Below are positions 1 through 9,283 of a DNA stretch of 64,000 nt, piece by piece (the stretch's first letter is position 1; every line of letters starts with the position of its first letter). The notes under the pieces are model-generated. The model was given only the letters and a program-made list of their open reading frames with translations, did no database searches and had not been told where the DNA came from. The position numbers and the translations under genes were made by a program. Source of the stretch: Actinomycetota bacterium. GTDB lineage: Bacteria; Actinomycetota; Acidimicrobiia; Acidimicrobiales; Iamiaceae. The stretch lies in NCBI GenBank assembly GCA_019639075.1, contig JAHBSO010000005.1:62001-126000 (forward strand), written 5' to 3'.

Positions 1-941
1 CCGACCTCCAGCCCGGGTGGCAGAAGGAGTGGCAGACCAACTTCGCCACCCTCCAGACCGGTGGGATCACCGACGTCGACCTCGTCGAGGACGGCTGGAC
101 CGACATCTCGAGTCGGATCCGCGACGCGGTCATCGACGAGATCAGCAAGGGTGCCGAGTTCACGCCCGAGACCGTCGCCAAGGCGTTCGGCGATGCGGAC
201 GACCTGAAGATGGACGAGATCCGCGCTCGGGTCGACGAGATCGTCACCGACCCGGCGACCGCGGAAGCGCTCAAGCCGTGGTACCGCCAGCTTTGCAAGC
301 GGCCGTGCTTCAGCGACGAGTACCTCGAGGCGTACAACCTGCCGACCACCCACATCGTCGACACCGAAGGGAAGGGCGTGGCGAAGGTGGACGCCGAGGG
401 CGTGTGGGTCGGCGACGAGCACTACCCGCTCGACGTGCTCGTGATCGCCTCCGGCTTCGAGTTCGGCACCGACGTCGGCCGCCGGTCGGGCTACGAGATC
501 ACCGGGCCGGCCGGCGAGACGCTCGCCGAGCACTGGGCCGACGGCCAGCGGACGCTCCACGGCATGCACACCCATGGGTTCCCGAACCTGTTCATCGCCG
601 GGCTCACCCAGGCCGGGAACCTCATCTCGAACGTTCCCCACAACTACGTCGAGTCGGCGACGACGATCGCCGCGATCATCGCCCACGCCGAGGCGGTGGG
701 CGCCGTCGAGGTCGAGCCCGGCGAGGAGGCCGAGGAGGCATGGTTGGCGCTGCTGCTCAACGGCTCCGCGCTGTTCGGCAACCCCGAGTGCACGCCGGGC
801 TACTACAACAACGAGGGCCGTCCGATCGACGACGCGGCCCGCAAGGGCATGGCCGGGTACCCGGGCGGTGCGGTGGCCTACTTCACCTACCTCGACGCCT
901 GGCGCGACAAGGGCACCTTCGAGGGCGTCGACTTCCGCTGA
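1..941 (+). CDS. Flavin-containing (Baeyer-Villiger-type) monooxygenase, C-terminal part
   Basis: The reading frame is open from the window edge (frame from base 3) and stops at 939-941, leaving 312 residues of the C-terminal part. The visible protein resembles the C-terminal third to half of phenylacetone/cyclohexanone monooxygenase-type enzymes, which use FAD and NADPH to insert oxygen into ketones. Family-like marks are a DVLVIASGFEFGTD stretch, a following HGFPNLFI segment that leads into a N-L-I-S-N-V-P-H-N-Y region, and a late CTPGYYNNEG segment. The FAD-binding N-terminus lies outside the window, so the substrate and full length cannot be judged. The gene is followed by a repeat cluster and a convergent oxidoreductase gene. 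Confidence 0.82.
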   Translation, partial: DLQPGWQKEWQTNFATLQTGGITDVDLVEDGWTDISSRIRDAVIDEISKGAEFTPETVAKAFGDADDLKMDEIRARVDEIVTDPATAEALKPWYRQLCKRPCFSDEYLEAYNLPTTHIVDTEGKGVAKVDAEGVWVGDEHYPLDVLVIASGFEFGTDVGRRSGYEITGPAGETLAEHWADGQRTLHGMHTHGFPNLFIAGLTQAGNLISNVPHNYVESATTIAAIIAHAEAVGAVEVEPGEEAEEAWLALLLNGSALFGNPECTPGYYNNEGRPIDDAARKGMAGYPGGAVAYFTYLDAWRDKGTFEGVDFR

Positions 942-964
942 CCAGGTTTCGACGTCGGTCGGCC

Positions 965-1105
965 TTTCGACTCGCTGCGCTCGCTCAAGGAACAGGGTTC
1001 GACTCGCTGCGCTCGCTCGAGGAACAGGGAGGACTCGCTGCGCTCGCTCGAGGAACAGAGCCGTTGGTTGAGCGGAACGGAGCGCCAGCGGAGTGCAGTC
1101 GAAAC
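965..1105. repeat. Tandem and inverted TTCGACTCGCTGCGCTCGCT repeats
   Basis: Three near-identical copies of a 31-32 bp unit (core GACTCGCTGCGCTCGCTC, then AAGGAACAGG or GAGGAACAG) start near 966, 998 and 1030. They are followed at 1063-1105 by a partly inverted segment, GTTGGTTGAGCGGAACGG and onward to GCAGTCGAAAC. The cluster fills the space between two convergent genes. A related element lies at 34079-34161. It looks like a dispersed intergenic palindromic repeat; a transcription-stop role is possible but not shown. Confidence 0.85.
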
Positions 1106-1121
1106 CCGAGTCGAAAGGCCG

Positions 1122-2135
1122 TCAGCTCGGGTCGGACACCTTCACGACGGACTTGCCGATGTTGGTCCCGGTGAAGAGGCCGTTCAGCGCCTCGACGGCG
1201 TGGTCGAGGCCGTCGTACACGTGCTCGCGGTGGACCAGTCGCCCCTCGGCCTCCCACTGCTTGAGCGCCGTGAACGCCTCCTCGAACCGGCCCCAGTTGT
1301 TGAGGGTGTTGAACCCCTGCATGGTGCCGCAGCGGGCCAGCAGCTGGACGTAGTTCGCCGGCCCCGGGTGCTCGCCGGTCACGTAGCTGGAGATCACGCC
1401 GCAGAGCGCGATCCGTCCGCCCTGGTTGAGCCGCCCGAGGACGGCGTCGAGGATCGGGCCGCCGACGTTGTCGAAGTAGACGTCCACCCGGTCGGGGCAG
1501 TGCTCCCGCAGCGCGGCCTCGAGGTCGCCGGCCTTGTGGTCGATGCACGCATCGAACCCGAACTCCTCGGTGACGACCCGGCACTTCTCCGGTCCGCCGG
1601 CGATGCCGACCACCCGGGCGCCGGCGATCTTCGCGATCTGCCCGGCGAGCGACCCCGTCGCGCCCGCCGCGGCCGACACGACCACGGTCTCGCCCGGCTG
1701 CGGCTTGCCGATGTCGGTCATGCCGAAGTACGCCGTGGCGCCGGTCGACCCGTAGACCGACAGCATCGCCAACTGGTCGACGACCCCGGGGATGACCGTC
1801 GTGAACAGGTCGTCGCGGACGATCACGTACTCCTGGAAGGCCGACAGCGTGGTGACGACGTCGCCGACCGCGTAGGCGTCGCAGCGCGAGGCCACCACCT
1901 CGCCGACGCCCGCGGCGCGCACGACCTCGCCGATGCCGACCGGCGGGAGGTAGCCGGGCTTGTCGTCGAGCCACGTCCGCACCGCGGCGTCGATGCCGAC
2001 GTAGGTGTTGCGCACCAGGGCCTCGCCCTCGGCCGGTTCGGGGGCCGGGGTCGCGATCGCCTCGACGTCGTCGGGGTCGACCAGGCCGGTGGGCCGGCGT
2101 CGGAGCACGATCTGATGGTTCGTCAGGTCCGTCAC
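1122..2135 (-). CDS. NADP-dependent MDR-family oxidoreductase
   Basis: This 337-residue protein belongs to the zinc-independent medium-chain reductases (leukotriene B4 dehydrogenase, prostaglandin reductase and curcumin/YncB-like), which reduce activated double bonds with NADPH. A cofactor-binding motif SAAAGATGSLAGQIAKIAG is followed by IAGGPEKC and by YFDNVGGPILDAVL, both typical of the family. The GTG start at 2133-2135 was chosen because a TACCGT -10 box lies 7 bases upstream and the homologous fold begins there. An in-frame ATG further upstream (2297) would add a low-complexity, Arg-rich extension inside the divergent gene's leader. The substrate cannot be inferred. Confidence 0.85.
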   Translation of the reverse strand: MTDLTNHQIVLRRRPTGLVDPDDVEAIATPAPEPAEGEALVRNTYVGIDAAVRTWLDDKPGYLPPVGIGEVVRAAGVGEVVASRCDAYAVGDVVTTLSAFQEYVIVRDDLFTTVIPGVVDQLAMLSVYGSTGATAYFGMTDIGKPQPGETVVVSAAAGATGSLAGQIAKIAGARVVGIAGGPEKCRVVTEEFGFDACIDHKAGDLEAALREHCPDRVDVYFDNVGGPILDAVLGRLNQGGRIALCGVISSYVTGEHPGPANYVQLLARCGTMQGFNTLNNWGRFEEAFTALKQWEAEGRLVHREHVYDGLDHAVEALNGLFTGTNIGKSVVKVSDPS

Positions 2136-2142
2136 GCCGGTG

Positions 2143-2148
2143 ACGGTA
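2143..2148 (-). promoter_or_regulatory. -10 box of a leaderless promoter for the MDR oxidoreductase
   Basis: TACCGT on the minus strand, 7 bases before the GTG start at 2135. It fits the TANNNT pattern seen before many starts in this window. Confidence 0.5.
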
Positions 2149-2254
2149 CCGGCCCGGCCCCGGGTGCGCCCCGAGGTGCCCGATCGGGACGCACCCGGTT
2201 CGTAGGGTGGAGGTCCCGCCGCACGTCGCCGAAGGCACGAGGAGCCCGTCGACC

Positions 2255-4081
2255 ATGTCTTCTCCTGACGAACCCCGTCGAGGGCCGCGACGTCCACCCC
2301 GTCCGGGCGCGGGCCCCACGGACGCCGGCGGGACGGTGCCGCGCCGAGCCCCTCGACCGGCGCCGCGGCCGGAGCGGCCCACCCCGCCGGTCACCGCGGC
2401 CCCGGTTCGGTCCGAGCGCCCGTCCGGGCCCCGGACCGCACCCGAGCCCACCCGCCGGGTCCGACCCGACACCGCGGCGGCCAACGTCGCCGGGCTCGTC
2501 GAGGTCAAGCAGGCCGAGCGCTCCTCGGGCGGGCGAGGCTTCTCGGTCCCCGACCTGCCGTGGCGGGCGTTCGCCGTGGTCGCCGCGGTGGTGGCACTGC
2601 TCGTCGGTGTGGTCTGGTTCGCCTCCCGCGGGAGCGACGACGGGAGCGACCCGTCGTCGTCGGCCGCGAGCGCGACCACGGCAGTGCCGGCGACGACCGC
2701 CGGCCTCGCGCCTGAGACCACGGTGCCCTACGACGGGTGGGTCGACCCCGCCACGTCCGGCCAACCCTGGAGCAGCACGGTGCTCGGACAGCTGACCTTC
2801 AGGGGGAACCCGACCCGCTCGTACTACGGGCTCGGTCCGGTTCCGACGAACCCGAAGATCCTGTGGCAGTACCCCGAGAGCGGCGGCATGTGCGGCGAGT
2901 CGGCGGTCGGGGGACAGGCCAAGACGTGGTGCGGCTCGGGCTGGACCGGTGAGCCGGCGGTGTGGAAGGACGGCGACACGACCTGGGTGTCGCTCGGTGC
3001 GTACGACAAGAACATCCACTTCTTCGACGCGGCCACCGGCGAGAACCTGCTCGAGCCGTACGACATGGGCGACATCATCAAGGGATCGGTCACCCGCGAC
3101 CCCGACGGCTACCCGTTGCTGTACTCGGGCAGCCGCGCCGACTTCCACATCCTCGCCACCGATCGCGACGACGGGGTACCCGAGTCGCTGTGGAGCATGT
3201 CGGCCGACGAGGTCAGCCCGACCAAGTGGAACAACGACTGGGACAGCTCGCCGCTCGTCATCGACGACTACCTCTTCGAGGGCGGCGAGAACGGCCAGTG
3301 GTACGTCATCAAGCTCAACCGAGGCATGGACGACGCCGGCAAGGTCACCATCGCTCCCGAGCTCGTGTTCCACGCCCCGGGCTGGGACGACCAGCTGCTG
3401 AGCGATCTCTCCGGGTCGGGCTCGCGGGTCAACGACGTGTCGATCGAGAACTCGCTCGCGATCAGCGGCAACACCGTGTACTTCACCAACTCGGGCGGGC
3501 TGGTGCAGGGCTGGGACATCTCGGGTCTGAAGGACGGCACGATGCCGGAGCGGACGTTCCGGTACTGGACCGGCGACGACACCGACGCATCGATCGTCAT
3601 CGACGCCGAGGGGATGCTCTACGTCGGCCAGGAGGTGGAGCGGGGCTCCAGCTCGGCCCGCAACCAGGAGGTCGGGCAGCTGATCAAGCTCGATCCGTCC
3701 AAGCCCGAGGATCCGCTGGTGTGGTCGGTGGCCGACGACCACGGCATCTGGGCCACCCCGGGGATCAGCGACGGCGTGGTGATCGCCCCGACCGACAGCG
3801 GCCGGATCATCGGTGCGGACCAGGAGACCGGCGAGGTCCTGTGGGAGAAGAAGCTCCCGGGGCCGACCTGGTCGTCGCCGGTGATCGTCGACGGGGTCTG
3901 GGTCCAGGGCGACTGCAACGGCGTGCTCCACGGCTTCGACTTCTCGAACCCCCGGGTCGAGCCGCCCGAGCTGTGGAACCTGCAGCTCGAGGGCTGCGTC
4001 GAGTCGACGCCGACCGTGTTCCAGGGCCGGATCTACGTCGGCGCCCGCGGCGGCAAGTTCTACGCCATCGGCGACGCCTGA
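2255..4081 (+). CDS. Membrane-anchored PQQ-like beta-propeller protein
   Basis: The protein has 608 residues. Residues 1-100 are a Pro/Arg-rich, probably disordered cytoplasmic region. One membrane segment follows at about 104-123 (ending VVALLVGVVWFASRG), then a Ser/Thr-rich linker and a large extracytoplasmic domain. That domain carries repeated blades of the PQQ-dehydrogenase-like type, for example VWVSLGAYDKNIHFFDAATG-like, IIGADQETGEVLWEKKLPG and RIYVGARGGKFYAIGDA. The C-terminal half also has Trp-containing YWTGDD and YVGQEVERG strands. No catalytic residues are recognised, so a scaffold or binding role is as likely as an enzyme. The ATG at 2255 follows a GAGGAG-like ribosome site at 2239-2244; an upstream in-frame ATG at 2207 is less likely. 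It overlaps nothing and is convergent with the ABC exporter genes. Confidence 0.75.
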   Translation: MSSPDEPRRGPRRPPRPGAGPTDAGGTVPRRAPRPAPRPERPTPPVTAAPVRSERPSGPRTAPEPTRRVRPDTAAANVAGLVEVKQAERSSGGRGFSVPDLPWRAFAVVAAVVALLVGVVWFASRGSDDGSDPSSSAASATTAVPATTAGLAPETTVPYDGWVDPATSGQPWSSTVLGQLTFRGNPTRSYYGLGPVPTNPKILWQYPESGGMCGESAVGGQAKTWCGSGWTGEPAVWKDGDTTWVSLGAYDKNIHFFDAATGENLLEPYDMGDIIKGSVTRDPDGYPLLYSGSRADFHILATDRDDGVPESLWSMSADEVSPTKWNNDWDSSPLVIDDYLFEGGENGQWYVIKLNRGMDDAGKVTIAPELVFHAPGWDDQLLSDLSGSGSRVNDVSIENSLAISGNTVYFTNSGGLVQGWDISGLKDGTMPERTFRYWTGDDTDASIVIDAEGMLYVGQEVERGSSSARNQEVGQLIKLDPSKPEDPLVWSVADDHGIWATPGISDGVVIAPTDSGRIIGADQETGEVLWEKKLPGPTWSSPVIVDGVWVQGDCNGVLHGFDFSNPRVEPPELWNLQLEGCVESTPTVFQGRIYVGARGGKFYAIGDA

Positions 4082-4092
4082 CCACCGGCTGG

Positions 4093-6657
4093 TCACTCCT
4101 CGGCGATGGCCTCGATGACGTCGAGGCGCGACGCCCGAGCAGCGGGGCGGAGCGCGGCGACCACGCCGAGCGCGGCGCCGCCGAGCACGAGGACGACCAT
4201 CGCGGGCACGGGGACGCGGAAGGTGGTGAGGCCCTGGGACGCCAGCGCGTTGACGATGGTGAACGCGATGCCGAGCCCCGCGGCCAGACCGATCGTCGTG
4301 CCGAGGACGGCGACGAGCACCGCTTCGAGGCGGATCATCTGGCGGACCTGGCTGCGGGCCATGCCCACCGCCCGCAGCAGCCCGATCTCGCGGGTGCGCT
4401 CGTGGACCGACAGCGACAACGTGTTCGTGATGCCGATGAACGCGATCACGAGCGAGATGGCCAGCAGCGCGTAGAGCATGTTGAGCACCTCCGAGATGCC
4501 CTCGACGGTGTCGCCCGCGTAGGTCTCGCGGTCCTGCACCGACATCGATGGGTACTCGGCGACGAGGTCCTCGAGGCGGGGGAGGACCTCGGCCTCCCGC
4601 CCGTCGGCCAGGTCGACCGCGATCAGCTGGTCGGTGCGCTGGGTCACGAGTCGGTCGATGCCCTCGGCGGTCGTGGTCCACGGCGCGAGCAGCGTCTGCT
4701 CGTCGAACAGTCCGACCACGGTGTAGGTGGCCCGCAGGGTCTGGAAGCTGACGACCTCGACCTCGTCGCCGACCTCGATGCCCTCGTCCCGAGCCATCAC
4801 GCGGTTGACCACGATCCCCTCGGCGGTGAGATCGTCGAAGGATCCCTCGACCATGTCGACCCGGAACAGGTCCTCGAACGTCGCCGGGTCGACCCCGGCG
4901 ATCGACCCGCCGAGGCCGGTGCCGTCGGGCAGGGTCACCTGCCCGGTGGTGCCGGTGACCGCGGTGGTGGCGGCGACGCCGTCGATGGTGGCCACCCGCT
5001 CGGCCAGGCTCGGGTCCACGCCGAGGCGGGTGCGTCCGTCGGCCGGGGCGACCAGGTAGTCGCCGACGAAGGCGGCGTCGAGGCGGTCGCGCACCGATGC
5101 CTGCGCGGAGGACGCCAGCACGGTGATGAACGCCACCAGCGCCACGCCGACGGTCAGGGCGCTCACCGTCGCCGCGGTCCGTCGGGGGTTGCGGCGGGCG
5201 TTCTCGGCGGCCAGTCGTCCGGTCACCCGTCGCATCGACCGCAGGGGGATGCCGAGAAGTGCCACCACCGGTCGGGTGACGATCGGTCCGAGCACGATGA
5301 CCGCGATCAGCAGGAGACCGAGGCCGACGCCGATCGGTGTCATCTCGTCCAGGGCGGGGGTCCCGACGAACGCGGGCGCCGTCAGGTACCCGCCGACGAG
5401 CACGAGCACGGCCCCCGAGGCGAGACGGATCAACGACCGGTCCGACCGGTCGACGTCGGCGGCCCGGAGGCTGGTGAGCGGACGGACCTGCATGGCCCGC
5501 ACCGCCGGGAGCGCGGCGGCCACGAGGGTGACCGCCAGACCGACGAGCACCGCCTCGACGGCCTGCACCGCGTCGAGGCGGATCGGCAGGTTCCCGGGTA
5601 GCCGGAGCCCGAGCCCCTGGAGCCCGTGCAGCGCACCCCAGCCGAGGAACCAGCCGACCCCGATGCCCAGCGCGCCGGCGACCACGCCGACCACCGCCGC
5701 CTCGACCAGCACCGATGCCGCGAGCTGGGCGCGGCTCGCCCCGATGGCCCGCAGGAGGGCGTGCTCGCGCATGCGCTGGGACACGAGGATCCCGAACGTG
5801 TTCGTGATGATGAACGCCGACACGAACAGCGCGATCGCCGAGAACAGCAGGAGCAGCGCGGTGAAGAAGCGGATCCGCTCGCGGAACTCCGCCGCGTTCT
5901 CCTCCTGGACCTCGGCCCGGGTCATCACCGTGAGGTCGGCGGCGAAGCCCTCGGCCTCGATCCGATCGGCGAGGTCGTCGGCGGAGACGCCGTCGGCGGC
6001 GATGACGTCGATGCCGTCGAGCCGGCCCTCCTCGCCGGCCAGGGCCTGGGCCTGTTCCAGGCTGACGGCCATGGCCCCGGGGCGTCCGTCGCCGAAGTCG
6101 ACGTCGTCGTCGTCGGTGATGCCGACGAGGTGCATGGTGCGCTGACCGGTGGGGGTGAGGACCCGGACCTCGTCGCCGAGCTCGAAGCCGTTCTCCTCGG
6201 CCTGTTGCGCGTCCATCGTCAGCTCGCCGAGCGCGGTCGGACCTCGGCCCTCCGCCACCTCGGCCAGCCCGAACCGGGGGTCGGTCGGCCACGACCGGAC
6301 GAACCGGCCCTGCCACCCCCGCACCTGCTCGCCGTCGTGGTCGAGCAGGACGATCTGGTTGGTGAAGTTCCGGCCACCGGCTGCTTCGACCCCGTCGACG
6401 GCGGCGACCTCGGCGACGACCTCGTCGGCCACGAGGTCGTACTGCACCCGGCCCTGGTTGGTGGTGTAGAGCGGTGCGCCCCGGATGACGACGTCGGTCT
6501 CCTCGCTGCTCTCGCGCCACCGGCCGGTCGCCGACTCGATGGCGTCGGTCAGGATCCGGGTGCCGACGAGGAACCCGACGCCGAGCACCACCGCCAGACC
6601 CGTCGCCACGAAGCGGCGACGGTGGAACCAGAGCGAGACGAGCGACGTGCGGAGCAT
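4093..6657 (-). CDS. ABC transporter permease of the MacB/FtsX type (second permease)
   Basis: This 854-residue permease has an N-terminal membrane helix (residues about 15-35) followed by a large extracytoplasmic MacB-type domain. Three helices follow, around FFTALLLLFSAIALFVSAFIITNTFGIL, and then a second copy of the domain-plus-helices unit ends near residue 850. The duplicated FtsX arrangement is usual for exporters of lipoproteins, antimicrobials or lipids. It starts MLRTSLVSLW, closely like its upstream neighbour, so the pair arose by tandem duplication. It lies 22 bp downstream of the first permease and is probably co-transcribed with it and the ATPase at 9284-10063. The cargo is unknown. 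Confidence 0.85.
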   Translation of the reverse strand: MLRTSLVSLWFHRRRFVATGLAVVLGVGFLVGTRILTDAIESATGRWRESSEETDVVIRGAPLYTTNQGRVQYDLVADEVVAEVAAVDGVEAAGGRNFTNQIVLLDHDGEQVRGWQGRFVRSWPTDPRFGLAEVAEGRGPTALGELTMDAQQAEENGFELGDEVRVLTPTGQRTMHLVGITDDDDVDFGDGRPGAMAVSLEQAQALAGEEGRLDGIDVIAADGVSADDLADRIEAEGFAADLTVMTRAEVQEENAAEFRERIRFFTALLLLFSAIALFVSAFIITNTFGILVSQRMREHALLRAIGASRAQLAASVLVEAAVVGVVAGALGIGVGWFLGWGALHGLQGLGLRLPGNLPIRLDAVQAVEAVLVGLAVTLVAAALPAVRAMQVRPLTSLRAADVDRSDRSLIRLASGAVLVLVGGYLTAPAFVGTPALDEMTPIGVGLGLLLIAVIVLGPIVTRPVVALLGIPLRSMRRVTGRLAAENARRNPRRTAATVSALTVGVALVAFITVLASSAQASVRDRLDAAFVGDYLVAPADGRTRLGVDPSLAERVATIDGVAATTAVTGTTGQVTLPDGTGLGGSIAGVDPATFEDLFRVDMVEGSFDDLTAEGIVVNRVMARDEGIEVGDEVEVVSFQTLRATYTVVGLFDEQTLLAPWTTTAEGIDRLVTQRTDQLIAVDLADGREAEVLPRLEDLVAEYPSMSVQDRETYAGDTVEGISEVLNMLYALLAISLVIAFIGITNTLSLSVHERTREIGLLRAVGMARSQVRQMIRLEAVLVAVLGTTIGLAAGLGIAFTIVNALASQGLTTFRVPVPAMVVLVLGGAALGVVAALRPAARASRLDVIEAIAEE

Positions 6658-6679
6658 GGACGGTGCGCCGGAGCGCGGA

Positions 6680-9247
6680 TCACTCCGTGGCGATCGAGTC
6701 CAGGATGTCGAGCTTGCTGGCCTTGTGGGCCGGCCAGGCGGCGGCGAGGATGCCCGACACGACGGCGGCGACCGCCACGATGACCAGTCGCATCGTCGGG
6801 ACCGCGAACTGGTTGACGCCCTGGCTCTCGAGGGCTCGGACCAGCACGTAGCTGAGGGTGAGGCCCAGCCCGATGCCGACCCCGGTGCCGATGAGCGCCA
6901 CGATCACGGCCTCCCACCGCACCGCGGCGCGCATCTGCGCCTTGGTCATGCCGACGGCGCGGAGCAGGCCGAGCTCGCGGGTGCGTTCGTGGACGGCCAG
7001 CAGCATCGTGTTCATGATCCCGATGAACGCGATGAGGACCGAGACGGCGAGCAGGCCGAGGATGACGTTGAGGAGGGCGTTGATCATGCCCACCAGGCCG
7101 TTGCGGAACTGATCCTTGTCCTGGAGCTTCATGTTCTTGTACTCGCCGACCACCGCCCGAAGTTGCAGTCGCACCGAGTCGAGGCTGACGCCCGGCTCCA
7201 GCCGGATGCTGATGAAGACGTCGGTGGCCGCCGGGGCCAGTTCGGTGATGTCCTCGCGGTTGATCGTCCACTGGTTGAGGACGACCGGGTCGTTGCTGAG
7301 CGCGCTGATCCGGAACGTCGCCTGTCGCCCGCCGGAGCCGAGGATCGTGACCTGGTCGCCGATGGCGAGGTCGTACTGGTTCGCCACGGTCTTGTCGACG
7401 ACGATCGTCCCGGGCACGAGGTCGGTCAGCTCCCCCTCGGCCATGTCGACGTTGTAGAGGTCCACGTAGCTCGTCGGGTCGATGGCGAAGAGGAACGCGC
7501 CGGTCTTCGTCCCGTCGGGGAGCTCGATCTGGCCGCCGACCGCGCCGGACGGGTCGACCGCGGCCACACCCGGGACCTGGGCCAGCTTCTCGGCCAGGCT
7601 GGGATCGGCGCCCACGTCGCTCGCCTGGTTGGCCGGGGTGACCAGGTAGTCGCCGTTGAAGCCGCTGTCGAACGCCTCGTCGATCGTGGCCCGGAAGGAG
7701 GTGGCGATGACGCTGATGAACACCACGAGGGCGACACCGATGATCAGGGCGGCCGCCGTGCTGGCCGTGCGGCGCGGTGACCGCATCGCGTTCTCGCGGG
7801 CCATGCGACCGATGACGCCCTTGACCAACGGGAGCCACGAGCCGACGACCCGCGACATCGGGCGGGCGAAGGTCGGGCCGAGGAGGATCACGGCGAGGAC
7901 CACCAGGCCGAGGCCGATCCCGATGCCCGGGATGGCGTCCGTGGGCGGTCGGCTGAAGGCCGGGCGGACGAAGACCAGGCCGAGCACCAGGGCCAGGATG
8001 CCGGCGCCGAGGCGGACCCGACCGCTTCCCTTCGTCTCGATCGCCGTGGACCGCAGGGCGGCGATCGGCGGGACGCGGGTCGCCTTGATCGCCGGGAAGA
8101 TGGCCGATGCGAGCGTGACCGACAGGCCGACGACGAGGACGTAGACACCGGCGGACGGGGTGACGAGCAGGCTGGTGTCGGGCAGGTCGACCCCGGCCGC
8201 GGCGAGCCCCTTCAACGCCCCGAACGCGAGCGCGATCCCGGCCAGGAAGCCCACGATCGACGACACCACCCCGATGATGACCGCCTCGGTCAGCGTGGAC
8301 ATCAGCACCTGCCGGCGGCTGGCTCCGATCGCCCTGAGGAGGGCGAGCTCGCGGGCGCGTTGGGAGATCAGGATGGAGAACGTGTTGGAGACGATGAACA
8401 GGGCGACGAACAGCGCCACGAAGGCGAAGACCTTCAGGACGGTCGTGAAGAAGCCCAGGCCCTGCTTCACGTCGCTGGCCTGTTCGGCCGACGCCTTGGC
8501 CCCGGTCACGATGTCGACGCCGGGGGCGAGGTTCGCCTCCTCGAGTCGGTCGACGAGCTGCTCGGGGGTGACGCCGTCGTCGGCGAGCACGTTGACGTGG
8601 TTCAGCTTGCCGGGGTCGCCGGCCAGGCGCTGCGCGTCGGTGAGCACCGTGCCGACGAAGATCGAGCCGCCGGCCGAGTCGGCCTCACCGAACCTCGAGA
8701 TGCCCACCAGCGTGAGGTCCTCCGACGTGCCGTCGACGCCGATGACCTCGATCCGGTCGCCGATCGAGAACCCGCCCTTCTTCGCCCCGGACCGGTCGAT
8801 GATGGCCTCGCCGGCCTTGGTCGGGGCACGCCCCGAGGCGACCTGGTAGCTGGCCATGCGACGGTCGCTGGTCCAGGATCCGACGATCGTCGGTGGTCCG
8901 AAGCCGCCCAGCGGGTCGCCCTTGCTGTCGATGACCGTGACGTCGACGGTGGTGACGTCCCCCTCGGCGGCGGCGACGCCGGGCACGGCCAGCACCTCGT
9001 CCACCACCTCGTCGGACAGCAGCTCCCGCTCGGTGCCGCCCTGCTGGGAGGTGTAGAGCTCCTTGCCCCGCACGACGGCGTCGACGTTCTCGCCGAGGGT
9101 GGCGAACAGGTCGTCGAACACGCGCCCGACGGTGGAGTTGAGCACCAGGGTGCCGGCCAGGAACGCCACGCCGAGGACGATCGAGACCATGGTGAGGACC
9201 AGGCGCAGCTTGTGGGACCACAGGGAGCGCAGGGTGGTGCGGAGCAT
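6680..9247 (-). CDS. ABC transporter permease of the MacB/FtsX type (first permease)
   Basis: The 855-residue protein has the same duplicated FtsX layout as its downstream paralogue, with a signal-anchor helix, a MacB-type periplasmic-core domain and a helix bundle containing FVALFVALFIVSNTFSILISQR. A second core domain and a final bundle follow, ending in KASKLDILDSIATE. It lies 36 bp downstream of the ATPase gene, and the three genes read in one direction, so they probably form one exporter. Two non-identical permeases with one ATPase suggest a heteromeric channel. No accessory membrane-fusion protein is encoded nearby. Confidence 0.87.
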   Translation of the reverse strand: MLRTTLRSLWSHKLRLVLTMVSIVLGVAFLAGTLVLNSTVGRVFDDLFATLGENVDAVVRGKELYTSQQGGTERELLSDEVVDEVLAVPGVAAAEGDVTTVDVTVIDSKGDPLGGFGPPTIVGSWTSDRRMASYQVASGRAPTKAGEAIIDRSGAKKGGFSIGDRIEVIGVDGTSEDLTLVGISRFGEADSAGGSIFVGTVLTDAQRLAGDPGKLNHVNVLADDGVTPEQLVDRLEEANLAPGVDIVTGAKASAEQASDVKQGLGFFTTVLKVFAFVALFVALFIVSNTFSILISQRARELALLRAIGASRRQVLMSTLTEAVIIGVVSSIVGFLAGIALAFGALKGLAAAGVDLPDTSLLVTPSAGVYVLVVGLSVTLASAIFPAIKATRVPPIAALRSTAIETKGSGRVRLGAGILALVLGLVFVRPAFSRPPTDAIPGIGIGLGLVVLAVILLGPTFARPMSRVVGSWLPLVKGVIGRMARENAMRSPRRTASTAAALIIGVALVVFISVIATSFRATIDEAFDSGFNGDYLVTPANQASDVGADPSLAEKLAQVPGVAAVDPSGAVGGQIELPDGTKTGAFLFAIDPTSYVDLYNVDMAEGELTDLVPGTIVVDKTVANQYDLAIGDQVTILGSGGRQATFRISALSNDPVVLNQWTINREDITELAPAATDVFISIRLEPGVSLDSVRLQLRAVVGEYKNMKLQDKDQFRNGLVGMINALLNVILGLLAVSVLIAFIGIMNTMLLAVHERTRELGLLRAVGMTKAQMRAAVRWEAVIVALIGTGVGIGLGLTLSYVLVRALESQGVNQFAVPTMRLVIVAVAAVVSGILAAAWPAHKASKLDILDSIATE

Positions 9248-9283
9248 CGGTGGAGACCTCGTCGGGGCGTCGGGTGGCGGCGG

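Noticed and set aside
1..941. Possible truncated pseudogene of the monooxygenase
   Set aside because: The frame is intact to its stop codon. It is cut only by the window edge.
2132..6520. Long minus-strand frame across the beta-propeller and permease genes
   Set aside because: The composition is Arg/Gly-rich shadow and it overlaps two real genes with strong motifs in other frames.
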